A DNA stretch of 64,000 nucleotides from Natranaerovirga pectinivora (GTDB lineage Bacteria; Bacillota; Clostridia; Lachnospirales; DSM-24629), in assembly GCF_004342165.1 (NCBI RefSeq), contig NZ_SMAL01000003.1, positions 333,073-397,072 of the forward strand, written 5' to 3'. Under the pieces are notes generated by a model that did no database searches, was not told where the DNA came from, and saw only the letters and a list, made by a program, of their open reading frames with translations. How positions within the stretch are numbered: position 1 is the stretch's first letter; every line of letters begins with the position of its first letter. This document shows positions 38,291 to 45,652 of this stretch, one piece after another. The position numbers and the translations under genes were made by a program.

Positions 38291-38348
38291 GAAGGAATCA
38301 ATGGAAGTTACCAGTAGCTATCGATTAAATGGAGTGATTAAATCAATC

Positions 38349-38549
38349 TCACCGATTCTTATTGCAAAATGCAAACAAATGTCTTGGAATATCAATATGT
38401 GTGCCTGCATGCATTCCAGTTTCTAATCTTGAGTTGTTATATTTATTCTTTTCTAAAAATCTATCCTGATATAGCTTTACCTCACTATCAAACGGATGTA
38501 CCGGCATTCCATTCTCTATAGTGCAACTTAAATCAATAAAACCTTTCAT
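38349..38549 (-). pseudogene. Truncated cyclase family protein (cassette)
   Basis: From ATG 38549 (GGAGGAATG): FIDLSCTIENGMPVHPF and the metal motif HAGTHIDIPRHL of the cyclase/kynurenine formamidase family, then an early end FAFCNKNR. Full members are about 200 residues, so about two thirds are missing, lost towards the attC-like site. Confidence 0.7.
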
Positions 38550-38650
38550 ATTAAACATTCCTCCGAAGTAATTTTAAATATACAACTACAAAAAACATCC
38601 GCAATCTCTTCAGGTTTTTTTTCAGTAGTGTTAATTAGAAAATGCTTCTT
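38546..38650 (-). pseudogene. Kinase-like C-terminal remnant
   Basis: A frame ending KKHFLINTTEKKPEEIADVF plus a short tail, overlapping the start of the truncated cyclase (ATGA junction). LINTTxKxPEEIA is the usual end of small P-loop nucleoside/antibiotic kinases. No N-terminal part survives; upstream is attC-like sequence. Confidence 0.5.
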
Positions 38651-38718
38651 AGCGGACTTCGCTCCCAGCGAAAAGGTTTGGGTCGGAGCGTAGCGGAGCC
38701 AGTAATGTATTGTTAGTT
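38646..38718 (-). repeat. attC-like site (right half)
   Basis: GTAGCGGAGCCAGTAATGTA then core GTTAGTT (38712-38718). The 17 bases from the core match the reverse complement of the left end at 39262 at 13 positions, the first 9 without mismatch. Confidence 0.65.
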
Positions 38719-38786
38719 GATGCCGCAACTTATCATACTTACTTAATTAACACTAAAAGATTGTGAATCATCTCATGATTTCTTAT

Positions 38787-39197
38787 CTAATAAAGTTCAA
38801 ATGTTGACCAATTATTTTCTATAGCCCACTTCAACCTATCTTCTATATTATTGTAATGTAATTCTAATTTGTGTCCATCTGGATCAAGAAAATAAAATGA
38901 TTCTCCTTCTGATAAATTTTCTTTGAATGACTTTACCCCTGCTCCTTCAAGTTTACATTTCATTTTTTTAAAATCTATAGATAAAACATTGAACGATATA
39001 TGCGTATAATCTGATTTCTTCTCTAAAACTACCGCATTATCAACATTTAGTGCAACCCATTGGTTTCCTGCTAATAAATATGCACCTTTATCCCATTTTC
39101 CAACCAACCTCAGACCCAATAGATTTACATAAAAATTCAACGACTTTTCTAAATCTGATACAGCAAATGTAATATGGTTAATTCCGTTAATCATCAT
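38787..39197 (-). CDS. FosA-like fosfomycin resistance thiol transferase (cassette)
   Basis: 136 residues (or 135 from the second ATG). A VOC-fold metalloenzyme matching FosA-type proteins over its length: N-terminal HITFAVSDLEKSL, KWDKGAYLLAGNQW, SDYTHISFNV, SEGESFYFLDPDGHKLELH. Counting from the second ATG, predicted Mn ligands are His7, His65 and Glu111; Thr9 and the potassium-loop residues Ser95, Glu96, Ser99 and Arg120 are also present. This is nearer FosA/integron Fos than FosB of Bacillus. It would open the fosfomycin epoxide with a thiol. GAGGAG precedes the start. Resistance itself is inferred. Confidence 0.8.
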   Translation of the reverse strand: MMINGINHITFAVSDLEKSLNFYVNLLGLRLVGKWDKGAYLLAGNQWVALNVDNAVVLEKKSDYTHISFNVLSIDFKKMKCKLEGAGVKSFKENLSEGESFYFLDPDGHKLELHYNNIEDRLKWAIENNWSTFELY

Positions 39198-39261
39198 TCA
39201 TTCTCCTCAAACTTTTATTAAGAACATTGACTCCAAAGCCTTGCCCCGATATTGTAGTTTC

Positions 39262-39300
39262 AACTAACGTTCCGCATTGACGAAGCCTTTATGATAATAT
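39262..39300 (-). repeat. attC-like site (left half)
   Basis: AACTAACGTTCCGCATTGACG: left end of a site, cut after about 35 bases, directly abutting the stop of the next gene. It pairs with the right core at 38712. Confidence 0.55.
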
Positions 39301-39302
39301 CT

Positions 39303-40052
39303 TTATTTATCAAACATTTTCTTTAAATAACCCTCATTGAGCAAATGTACTGTTTCAAACTTACCTCTATAAAAAACAGCCCAGTTATTGAACACGCAAG
39401 GAAGTTCCTTCGCTTTTTCTAATGTATCAACTTTTATTAGTTTAACGGGAATATCGTTTGCATTACAGTAGGTTTCAATTTGTTCTATAAAGTTTGGAAT
39501 ATATGGGCATTGCAAACTATAATAAATAGTTAGCTCTTCACTATCTATATTTTGTTTTTTTGCATTGGATGTAAACCCCGGCTTTGAGCCATCAAAAGAT
39601 AATGCCATAAGTTCATACTCACCATCAATCATAGCGACCGTTTCAAACCCGAATTTTTGCATAAACTTTTTGTCTGAAAGAAAAGGTTTTTTCTTTTTTG
39701 AGCTGATTATGCAAACACCTGCCTTATTTTGTTTCCTTGCATCTGTTATGCAATAATCGAGTAACTCTTTACCATACCCCTTTCCTTTAAAGCTTCCTGA
39801 AACCCAAAGACAGTAAATATAAATGTAATTATCGCCAACAATCGGCACCCATGCTTTTTCAAGTGGTGCATATTCAATAAAAACCTTGCCTTTTTCATTT
39901 AACTTTCTAAATACATGACCATCTGCAACCCTGTCAATAAGCCATGTCCTTTTAACATCAACACCACGTTGATGTTTTTTATCGGCAATAGCACAACACA
40001 AGTGTTCACTTGCAATATTGTCTGTGGTTAAATTTACAAATTCATTACTCAT
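39303..40052 (-). CDS. GNAT acetyltransferase with YoaP-like C-terminal domain (cassette)
   Basis: 249 residues. Residues 1-about 155 form a GNAT domain (YIYCLWVSGSFKGKGYGKELL), followed by a C-terminal thioredoxin-like YoaP-type region with the short ending VFYRGKFETVHLLNEGYLKK. C-terminal cysteines include SLQCPYIPNF. Bacillus YoaP relatives are of uncertain function. Confidence 0.72.
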   Translation of the reverse strand: MSNEFVNLTTDNIASEHLCCAIADKKHQRGVDVKRTWLIDRVADGHVFRKLNEKGKVFIEYAPLEKAWVPIVGDNYIYIYCLWVSGSFKGKGYGKELLDYCITDARKQNKAGVCIISSKKKKPFLSDKKFMQKFGFETVAMIDGEYELMALSFDGSKPGFTSNAKKQNIDSEELTIYYSLQCPYIPNFIEQIETYCNANDIPVKLIKVDTLEKAKELPCVFNNWAVFYRGKFETVHLLNEGYLKKMFDK

Positions 40053-40173
40053 CGTTAAAATCTCCTAAACAAAAATATATTAATATTCTTAAATTCATTA
40101 CTTAACTTAATTCAACCCCAAATAACTTTTCTTAGCGACACGATGTCGCGGCTATAATTCCGCATGGAATTGT

Positions 40174-40272
40174 ATCTAACGTTTTGTATCTCCGACAGAG
40201 CCTTAGAAGTATTTGCTTATGCCTGTGAGCCTGCGAACGGCTAATGCGAAGACTGTCGAGACGCGCTTAGGC
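40174..40272 (-). repeat. attC-like site
   Basis: Left core ATCTAAC (40174-40180), arms TTTTGTATCTCCGACAGAG and CTGTCGAGACGCGCTTAGGC. The right core is degenerate. Between here and 40053 two further small palindromes occur (GCGACACGATGTCGC, AATTCCGCATGGAATT). Confidence 0.65.
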
Positions 40273-40335
40273 TGTGGAACAAAAACCCTCCCTTACTATA
40301 AAATACTCAAAAGCATTACCCCGGAATAAGATGGA

Positions 40336-40551
40336 TTATGTGCGATTGGAAGAATTGTCGTCATTATTTTTCTTTGATTTATGGTTTGCTATATTAGCAC
40401 AGAAAATAGCAATTGTAGCACAAAATATTGTAATGGAACTCCAAATTGAATTTCCGTTAACATTTGAATATATGAGGTTTATTGAAGAAATAATAAGGGC
40501 AAATACGGCAATAATTAGTGCTATTCGAGCACTTTTGATATTCTCTTTCAT
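40336..40551 (-). CDS. Small membrane protein (cassette)
   Basis: 71 residues with two hydrophobic helices (about 8-29 and 36-55) and a polar Asn/Ser/Lys end. GGAGGC ribosome binding site supports it. Function unknown. Confidence 0.55.
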   Translation of the reverse strand: MKENIKSARIALIIAVFALIISSINLIYSNVNGNSIWSSITIFCATIAIFCANIANHKSKKNNDDNSSNRT

Positions 40552-40617
40552 TTTGATGCCTCCTTTAGATAAAAAGTCTATTTCACATTCCCCTATCCAC
40601 TACTTTACTAATCCAAT

Positions 40618-41703
40618 TTATTTGATTTCATAAGTATACGTAGTCTCATAATCATCAAAAATTGTAAGTGTTACTGTTTTCTGAGTTAGATTATATACAA
40701 CAGACCAATGCTCTTGCCCTGGAATGGTATTCTCTTGAAGTAGCTTTAGTGCATCCTCTGTTGTAATGATTCCATTTGATTCTGATAATACTTCTTCATA
40801 GGCCAAGTAACGATCAGAACCGAATCCATGTAGATTTGGATTGTTGTAAAGTCTAAAATTAGCTAATATTTGATAATCTCCTTCTTTATGTATAACATGC
40901 TTTTGACCATAAAGAAATTCAACCACTGCGGAATTACCTTCAGCATCAACTATCATAAAATGAGAGGGATATGGATTATTAAGTGCTATGTTGTATTGAT
41001 CTAAAATCTCTAAGGCTTCTTCAACTGTTCCTGCTTTATCTAATAGCAGTTTAGGTATTGTCATCTCAGAAAGTGTAATTTTATCATCATCTATAGGCGC
41101 TCTGGAGCCAATCAGTGTATGACGAGCTACTGATAACCCTTTTTCATTTACGCCATCTGTTACCAAATAGGGTGCTGTAAGTGCTAGAAACTTAGATTCT
41201 AAATTTAAATCATATGTATTTGTTCCATTTGAAGTAGCCTCTAAATAAGCACGCCCATTTGTAAGAGCCAAATTAACCATCCCATATGACTTATATCCTG
41301 TTTTAGGATTTGTTTTGATTAGGCAAGGGATTGCAACTGTTGTATCAAGATTTCTTGCAAAGATAACATCTCCATCTGGCGTTGTTGCAATAAATGAAGA
41401 ACAGGCTGGACTATTCTCACCAATCTTAAATATACTAGAGATGCCTTGAGCAAGATTCTTTCTTAAAAAATTCTCAAATTCCTCTTGTGTTTTAGAACCC
41501 GTTTGTAAATATTTATCGAAAGAATAACCACCATAGTATGTCATCTCATAAACGGGTCGATCGCTTATTTTGTTAAGAGATGCTAAGGTCAAAATCTCAT
41601 TTCTGAATATTAACCCAACCATTAGAATCATTAACAAAATAACTCCTAGTAAAATTAGCAACACTTTTTTTTTACTACGGTTCTTTACTTTTCTTATTAG
41701 CAT
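40618..41703 (-). CDS. Linear amide C-N hydrolase / acyltransferase-like Ntn protein (cassette)
   Basis: 361 residues. N-terminal membrane helix (about 13-30), then an Ntn-hydrolase of the choloylglycine hydrolase/C45 acyltransferase type: SPACSSFIATTPDGDVIFARNLD (Cys near 101 as likely nucleophile), NEKGLSVARHTL, MIVDAEGNSAVVEF. Probably extracellular and membrane anchored; natural amide substrate unknown. No site separates it from the small membrane gene, so the two may share a cassette. Confidence 0.75.
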   Translation of the reverse strand: MLIRKVKNRSKKKVLLILLGVILLMILMVGLIFRNEILTLASLNKISDRPVYEMTYYGGYSFDKYLQTGSKTQEEFENFLRKNLAQGISSIFKIGENSPACSSFIATTPDGDVIFARNLDTTVAIPCLIKTNPKTGYKSYGMVNLALTNGRAYLEATSNGTNTYDLNLESKFLALTAPYLVTDGVNEKGLSVARHTLIGSRAPIDDDKITLSEMTIPKLLLDKAGTVEEALEILDQYNIALNNPYPSHFMIVDAEGNSAVVEFLYGQKHVIHKEGDYQILANFRLYNNPNLHGFGSDRYLAYEEVLSESNGIITTEDALKLLQENTIPGQEHWSVVYNLTQKTVTLTIFDDYETTYTYEIK

Positions 41704-41762
41704 TATATTAACTTCCTTTCAGTTAATTAAACATATCATTACACTTTATAGTATTCATAGAA

Positions 41763-41892
41763 TTAATCTACTAGAGTTTTATATTCTTCAATATCATCAA
41801 ATTCTGTTAAAATAGTTGTTGGAGTATCGGAAATATTTTTCATCAGAATCGGGTTTTACTATTAATAACACAGTAAAAACTACTTTTCTCAT
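41763..41892 (-). pseudogene. Deleted copy of the lipoprotein cassette gene at 43559
   Basis: Both ends are nearly identical to the gene at 43559-43966 (start MRKVVFTVLL, end SNNY-type sequence out of frame), but about 278 bases are missing between GGGTTTT and ACTATTAATAACAC. The deletion shifts the frame. The 5' flank up to the attC-like core is also almost identical in both copies, so a whole cassette was duplicated. Confidence 0.75.
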
Positions 41893-41978
41893 AAAAAATA
41901 ATCCCCCTATCAACATAGATTAATTGCTTAGTTTCATAATTAAATATCACCATCGTATATAATTTTTTATAAAGTTAC

Positions 41979-42093
41979 GTATAACGGTTCGTGTCTCCGA
42001 TGCCTCTGAACTGGACCCTCGAAGCCCTTCTCCCTGACGGTGCTTGCACCCAGTGAAGAGGCGTGCGTAGCGAATGGAGACATTTTGTTAAGA
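41979..42093 (-). repeat. attC-like site
   Basis: Ends GTATAAC (41979-41985) and GTTAAGA (42087-42093). Inner TCCGATGCCTCTGAACTGGA and GTAGCGAATGGAGACATTTTG. 115 bp. Confidence 0.75.
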
Positions 42094-42142
42094 GTTGTGG
42101 CAACAACACATAACTATGTGCCTTTAATTTTAATTAAAGAGT

Positions 42143-42661
42143 TTATTCTTGAAAATCATATAACAGATTTTTAATAGTAATTTTTAAACAAGAGGGTTTT
42201 CCGTAACATCCTTTGCCCACTGATTCTTTTATCAATTGAACAGTCAAATCTTGAATATTCAACTCTCTAATAATTGGTTCTTCAATCTTCTCATCCATCC
42301 ATGTGTCCCATAATTCTATTTCATCAACATCCTTCAATTGATCTTTAATATATTGCAATAGCTCCTCTGCACGCTTATCTGTATACCGCCATGTCAAAGA
42401 TGATATATATTTCTTATTAGTATACTTTTTGAGATATCCTACTTGAATGCTATTTTCATTCATTATTTCAATTTCGTCTAAATGTTCCTCCGAATCACAT
42501 TGAAGAACTATCTTTTCATCCCTATCTTTTGTGGTTTTTAGTAAAAAATCTGGGATTTCCATATTATTTGCAATCATATCATTAATAGATAATAATTTAA
42601 CAAATGAATTTGTTACCTCTTTTAAAGGTTTATTACTTGCAAGAAATTGATATGAACTCAT
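42143..42661 (-). CDS. Hypothetical protein (cassette)
   Basis: 172 residues from the ATG at 42661, placed by a GGAGGAG. Acidic and charged; LTWRYTDKRAEELLQYIKDQ then WDTWMDEKI. No family recognised. The upstream extension to 42790 has a GC-rich composition unlike the gene and no good ribosome binding site. Confidence 0.6.
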   Translation of the reverse strand: MSSYQFLASNKPLKEVTNSFVKLLSINDMIANNMEIPDFLLKTTKDRDEKIVLQCDSEEHLDEIEIMNENSIQVGYLKKYTNKKYISSLTWRYTDKRAEELLQYIKDQLKDVDEIELWDTWMDEKIEEPIIRELNIQDLTVQLIKESVGKGCYGKPSCLKITIKNLLYDFQE

Positions 42662-42663
42662 TA

Positions 42664-42790
42664 TTACTCCTCCATTTTTTAGCCTTGCTGCCTGCTGTGC
42701 CCCTTGCGCTGAGTAGCTGTGTTGCAGTCCCATGCTCCACGAAGCTAGAGCCGCATAGACGTGGCGCCTTAAAATTCTACTCACTTTCAC
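42664..42790 (-). other. GC-rich block of unknown origin
   Basis: Between two genes, this stretch (AAGGCGCCACGTCTATGCGG, then CATGGGACTGCAACACAGC) is clearly GC-richer than its surroundings and reads through without a stop, giving an Ala/Arg/Gln-rich translation. It could be a foreign attC of another sequence type or a piece of imported DNA. No clear core ends. Confidence 0.35.
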
Positions 42791-42819
42791 ATACTTCCCA
42801 GTTAAAGAAAGTGAACTGA

Positions 42820-42940
42820 CTAAATACTTAATGTAACATTCACTTTATATTTCTCAGAGAGTTTCTTCACTTCTGATATAAGTATCTGCTTCATCTTTTT
42901 CAATTCATCATCTTCAATAACAACTGAATCAATAATACTT
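42820..42940 (-). pseudogene. C-terminal gene remnant
   Basis: A minus-strand frame reads SVVIEDDELKKMKQILISEV and ends KYKVNVTLSI. It looks like a real C-terminus with no start. The boundary at about 42940 adjoins attC-like sequence. Confidence 0.4.
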
Positions 42941-42970
42941 CGGTAGTGAATGGAAATAATCTCGTTATAT
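42938..42970 (-). repeat. attC-like site (right half)
   Basis: GTAGTGAATGGAAATAATCTC then core GTTATAT (42964-42970). Only the right arm remains. The core matches the far end of the site at 44053 for 6 of 7 bases. Confidence 0.55.
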
Positions 42971-43012
42971 GATGTTCCAATAAAATGACCCTAGTTAAAT
43001 TTAATAAATATA

Positions 43013-43021
43013 TGATATAAT
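43013..43021 (+). promoter_or_regulatory. Extended -10 promoter of hicBA
   Basis: TGATATAAT (TG-n-TATAAT) lies 38 bases ahead of hicB on the plus strand, with a weak -35 (TTAAAT). It would make the cassette independent of array transcription. Confidence 0.5.
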
Positions 43022-43058
43022 ATAAAATATAGTACATTTTTCGATGGGAGTGATTATA

Positions 43059-43265
43059 ATGAGTTTTAAATTTACTGTCTTTGTTCAAAAAGAAGATGAT
43101 TGGTATGTTGCTAAATGTCTTGAAAATAATATTGCATCTCAAGGTAAAACTATTGAAGAAGCTTTAGCTAATCTTAAAGAAGCTGTTGAATTATTTTACG
43201 AGGATGAAAAACCTAGTGACGAATTTCCTCAAACTTTTATTACAACAATGGATATTAAATTATAA
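43059..43265 (+). CDS. hicB: HicB-type antitoxin (cassette)
   Basis: 68 residues from ATG 43059 (GGGAGTG). Typical HicB N-terminal domain: TVFVQKEDDWYVAKCLE, ASQGKTIEEALANLKEAV. Partially degraded RNase H fold that binds HicA. Gene order is hicB before hicA. Opposite in direction to almost all neighbouring cassettes, as is common for toxin-antitoxin cassettes in large integrons. Confidence 0.85.
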   Translation: MSFKFTVFVQKEDDWYVAKCLENNIASQGKTIEEALANLKEAVELFYEDEKPSDEFPQTFITTMDIKL

Positions 43266-43492
43266 TGGGTTCTAAATATCCAATTCTAAAACCCAATGAA
43301 ATTATTAAAGCATTAAGTAAACTAGGTTTTGTAAAAGTTTCTCAAAGAGGAAGCCATTCTAAATATAAAAATGATACCACTCCACAAAAAGTTGTTATTA
43401 TACCTATGCATTCAGAAATTGCAAGAGGTACTTTAAAAAGTATTTTACAACAAGCTGATTTGGAATTAGATGATTTTTTGAATTTACTTTAA
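43265..43492 (+). CDS. hicA: HicA-type mRNA interferase toxin (cassette)
   Basis: 75 residues. dsRBD-like HicA fold with ALSKLGFVKVSQRGSHSKY; the catalytic His is His31. VVIIPMHSEIARGTLKSIL is the typical C-terminal half. Start overlaps the hicB stop (TAATG). It would cleave mRNA when free of HicB. Intact, so the module is probably active. Confidence 0.87.
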   Translation: MGSKYPILKPNEIIKALSKLGFVKVSQRGSHSKYKNDTTPQKVVIIPMHSEIARGTLKSILQQADLELDDFLNLL

Positions 43493-43558
43493 CATTAAGA
43501 TGGCTAATCGTCATCTTTTTTTTGACCCAAAACTTGTTTCCTTGTGTATTACATACAA

Positions 43559-43966
43559 TCAATCTACTAGGGTTTTATATTCTTCAATATCATCAAATTC
43601 TGTTAAAAACGTTGTTGGAGTATGAGAAATATTTTTCATCAGAATCGGATTTTCATTATTAATTTTTAAAATATATATCTCAAAGGAGTTATCCTCATTC
43701 AAGTTAATTTCAAAGTTTTGTTTATCACTTTTTATTCTATATACATTATTTTGAAGGTTTTCATAGATTCCTCTGTCTACCTCTCTATTATCGATATATT
43801 GAATAAAACTATTATCATGATGATTAATAGAAATTTGAATATAATATCCGTTAACATCTTTTTCAGTCTGATAAAAACCTTTTAAAGTAGGTTTCATTTT
43901 AGATGCACACGCACATATCGTTAATATAGTTACTATTAATAACACAGTAAAAACTACTTTTCTCAT
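43559..43966 (-). CDS. Hypothetical lipoprotein (cassette)
   Basis: 135 residues. Lipobox ICAC (Cys near 19), then a beta-rich domain with YQTEKDVNGYYIQISINHH. ATG at 43966 behind GGGGGA. A deleted duplicate is at 41763. It has no own attC-like site on its 3' side before hicA, so it and hicBA appear to share a block. Confidence 0.6.
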   Translation of the reverse strand: MRKVVFTVLLIVTILTICACASKMKPTLKGFYQTEKDVNGYYIQISINHHDNSFIQYIDNREVDRGIYENLQNNVYRIKSDKQNFEINLNEDNSFEIYILKINNENPILMKNISHTPTTFLTEFDDIEEYKTLVD

Positions 43967-44052
43967 AAAAAATAATCCCCCTATCCACATAAATTAATTG
44001 CTCAGTTTCATAATTAAATATCATCATCGTATATAATTTTTTATAAAGTTAC

Positions 44053-44199
44053 GTATAACGTCCTCGCATTTGCGACACCTTCGAACTGAACCCCACAGGA
44101 ATCCCCCATAGCGGAGCTTCTCTCCCAGTGAGAAGGTGTGGTGCTGACCCTGCTCTTGATACGTGCTTCAAGCACCTTTATGCAATTGCATTGTTAGAT
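44053..44199 (-). repeat. attC-like site
   Basis: Ends GTATAAC (44053-44059) and GTTAGAT (44193-44199). Longest site (147 bp), with a nested hairpin (GTGCTTCAAGCAC). The 18 bases from the right core match the reverse complement of the left end of the site at 45048 at 15 positions. Confidence 0.8.
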
Positions 44200-44233
44200 G
44201 ATGTGAACATAACAGTAACCTTTCTTATACCCC

Positions 44234-44986
44234 TTATACCTCAAGATGTTCTTCAACTAATCTAATAATTTCAATATCTTTATACTTATCAGCTATTTGT
44301 CTAGCTAGACTCTCAATCCCAAATAATTCAGTAAAAGTATGACTACCTATTATTAAGCTTATTTCAACAAATTTAGCATATTCAATGGTGTATAATGTTT
44401 TTTCTCCTGTAATATAGACATCACAGTTCTTCTCAAATGCTTCTCTTACATCTGAGGTTAAACCTCCACCTCCACAAACTAAACCGATTCTTTTAACCTT
44501 TCCAACTTTAAACTTCCAAGCCTTTACTGGTTCTTCTAGAATAACTTCTATCCTTTTTACTAGTTCTTCAAATTCTATTTCCTCTTTAAATTCAGCTATC
44601 CTTCCGCAATAGAAACCATTTTCTATATGGGTTCTCTCAATAATATGTAAGCCTAGTTTCTCAATTAATGAATCATTTGTACCAAAGTGACAGTCATCTA
44701 ATGGTAAGTGATTAAAATAATGTGACATGTTGTATTCCATCAATTTGTTATGACAAGCATCTTTCAATCCAAAGATAAAATCCCATGCATCATGGTGAGT
44801 TATAATTAAATCAACATTGTTCTTTCTTGCTTCTTCAATTGTATCAAGTGTAAGGTTAGTGCAATATCCAATTTTTCTTACATCCTCTTTCCCACGTACA
44901 GTAATGCCACTTTCTTTATGAAAAAATTCATTATATTTGCTATCAAATAAATTTACTATAAATTCCTCTATTTCAGTTAATCTCAT
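44234..44986 (-). CDS. Nif3-family protein (cassette)
   Basis: 250 residues from ATG 44986 behind GGGGAGGAAAG. Short Nif3: DLIITHHDAW, LPLDDCHFGTND and YITGEKTLYTIEYAK carry conserved metal ligands. Distinct from the long housekeeping homologue at 2390. Function unknown. Confidence 0.8.
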   Translation of the reverse strand: MRLTEIEEFIVNLFDSKYNEFFHKESGITVRGKEDVRKIGYCTNLTLDTIEEARKNNVDLIITHHDAWDFIFGLKDACHNKLMEYNMSHYFNHLPLDDCHFGTNDSLIEKLGLHIIERTHIENGFYCGRIAEFKEEIEFEELVKRIEVILEEPVKAWKFKVGKVKRIGLVCGGGGLTSDVREAFEKNCDVYITGEKTLYTIEYAKFVEISLIIGSHTFTELFGIESLARQIADKYKDIEIIRLVEEHLEV

Positions 44987-45047
44987 TTTCTTTCCTCCCC
45001 GACACTTCAAAGACCTGCTAAGTCTAATCAAAATTTATGTTCTTGTC

Positions 45048-45166
45048 ATCTAACGTTCTGTTGTTGCTGACGTTCCTGAACTGGACCCTCAGAACCCTCC
45101 TCCTTAGGCGGTGCTTGCACCCAGTGAAGGAATGTGCGTTAGCGAACGGGAACAAGCTTGTTAAGC
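45048..45166 (-). repeat. attC-like site
   Basis: Ends ATCTAAC (45048-45054) and GTTAAGC (45160-45166), both matching the core pattern. The right core contains the stop codon of the 45161 gene. 119 bp. Confidence 0.85.
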
Positions 45167-45652
45167 GAAGTTATGGAAACCCTGGTGCCTTATTACCCAG
45201 TCCTCCAATTCTATAGCATACTCATATGAGCCATTATATGCTAATCCGATAAATCTAGCCTGTGTATTAAAACTATAGAATTCTTTATCTTTCAAAAGCT
45301 CACATATTAACCAATCAATAACCTTAACAGATAAATCAGAATGGCATGCTCTTAAAACATAAAAGTACTCGCTTAAACTCAGAGATTCAATATAATCAGA
45401 ATTATTATATGTAAATTTTCTACCACGGTATCTTAATATATTTATTATACCAACTTGGAATCTTCCTATTGTCAAATTTTTTATTGGGTTTTTGAATAGT
45501 ACGTGACTAGTTACATTAAATGCAAACCAAAAGTACTCAACTATTCTGAACCACATAGGTCTGTAATGTGTTTCTATCATATAAATTCCTTTGATGAGAA
45601 GCTTTCTATACTCAGAATCTATCATATCAATATGCTGAATAAACTTATCCAA
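45161..45652 (-). CDS. Hypothetical soluble protein of a two-gene cassette
   Basis: 163 residues, rich in aromatic residues, helical, no membrane segment. TTG start behind AAGGAG, overlapping the end of the upstream membrane gene by 8 bases (coupled). Its stop TAA lies inside the attC-like core. No family recognised. Partner of the membrane protein, probably acting together. Confidence 0.65.
   Translation of the reverse strand: MDKFIQHIDMIDSEYRKLLIKGIYMIETHYRPMWFRIVEYFWFAFNVTSHVLFKNPIKNLTIGRFQVGIINILRYRGRKFTYNNSDYIESLSLSEYFYVLRACHSDLSVKVIDWLICELLKDKEFYSFNTQARFIGLAYNGSYEYAIELEDWVIRHQGFHNFA

Noticed and set aside
42662-42790. Upstream extension of the 42143 gene
   Set aside because: GC-rich, poor protein character, and a perfect ribosome binding site sits just before the ATG at 42661.
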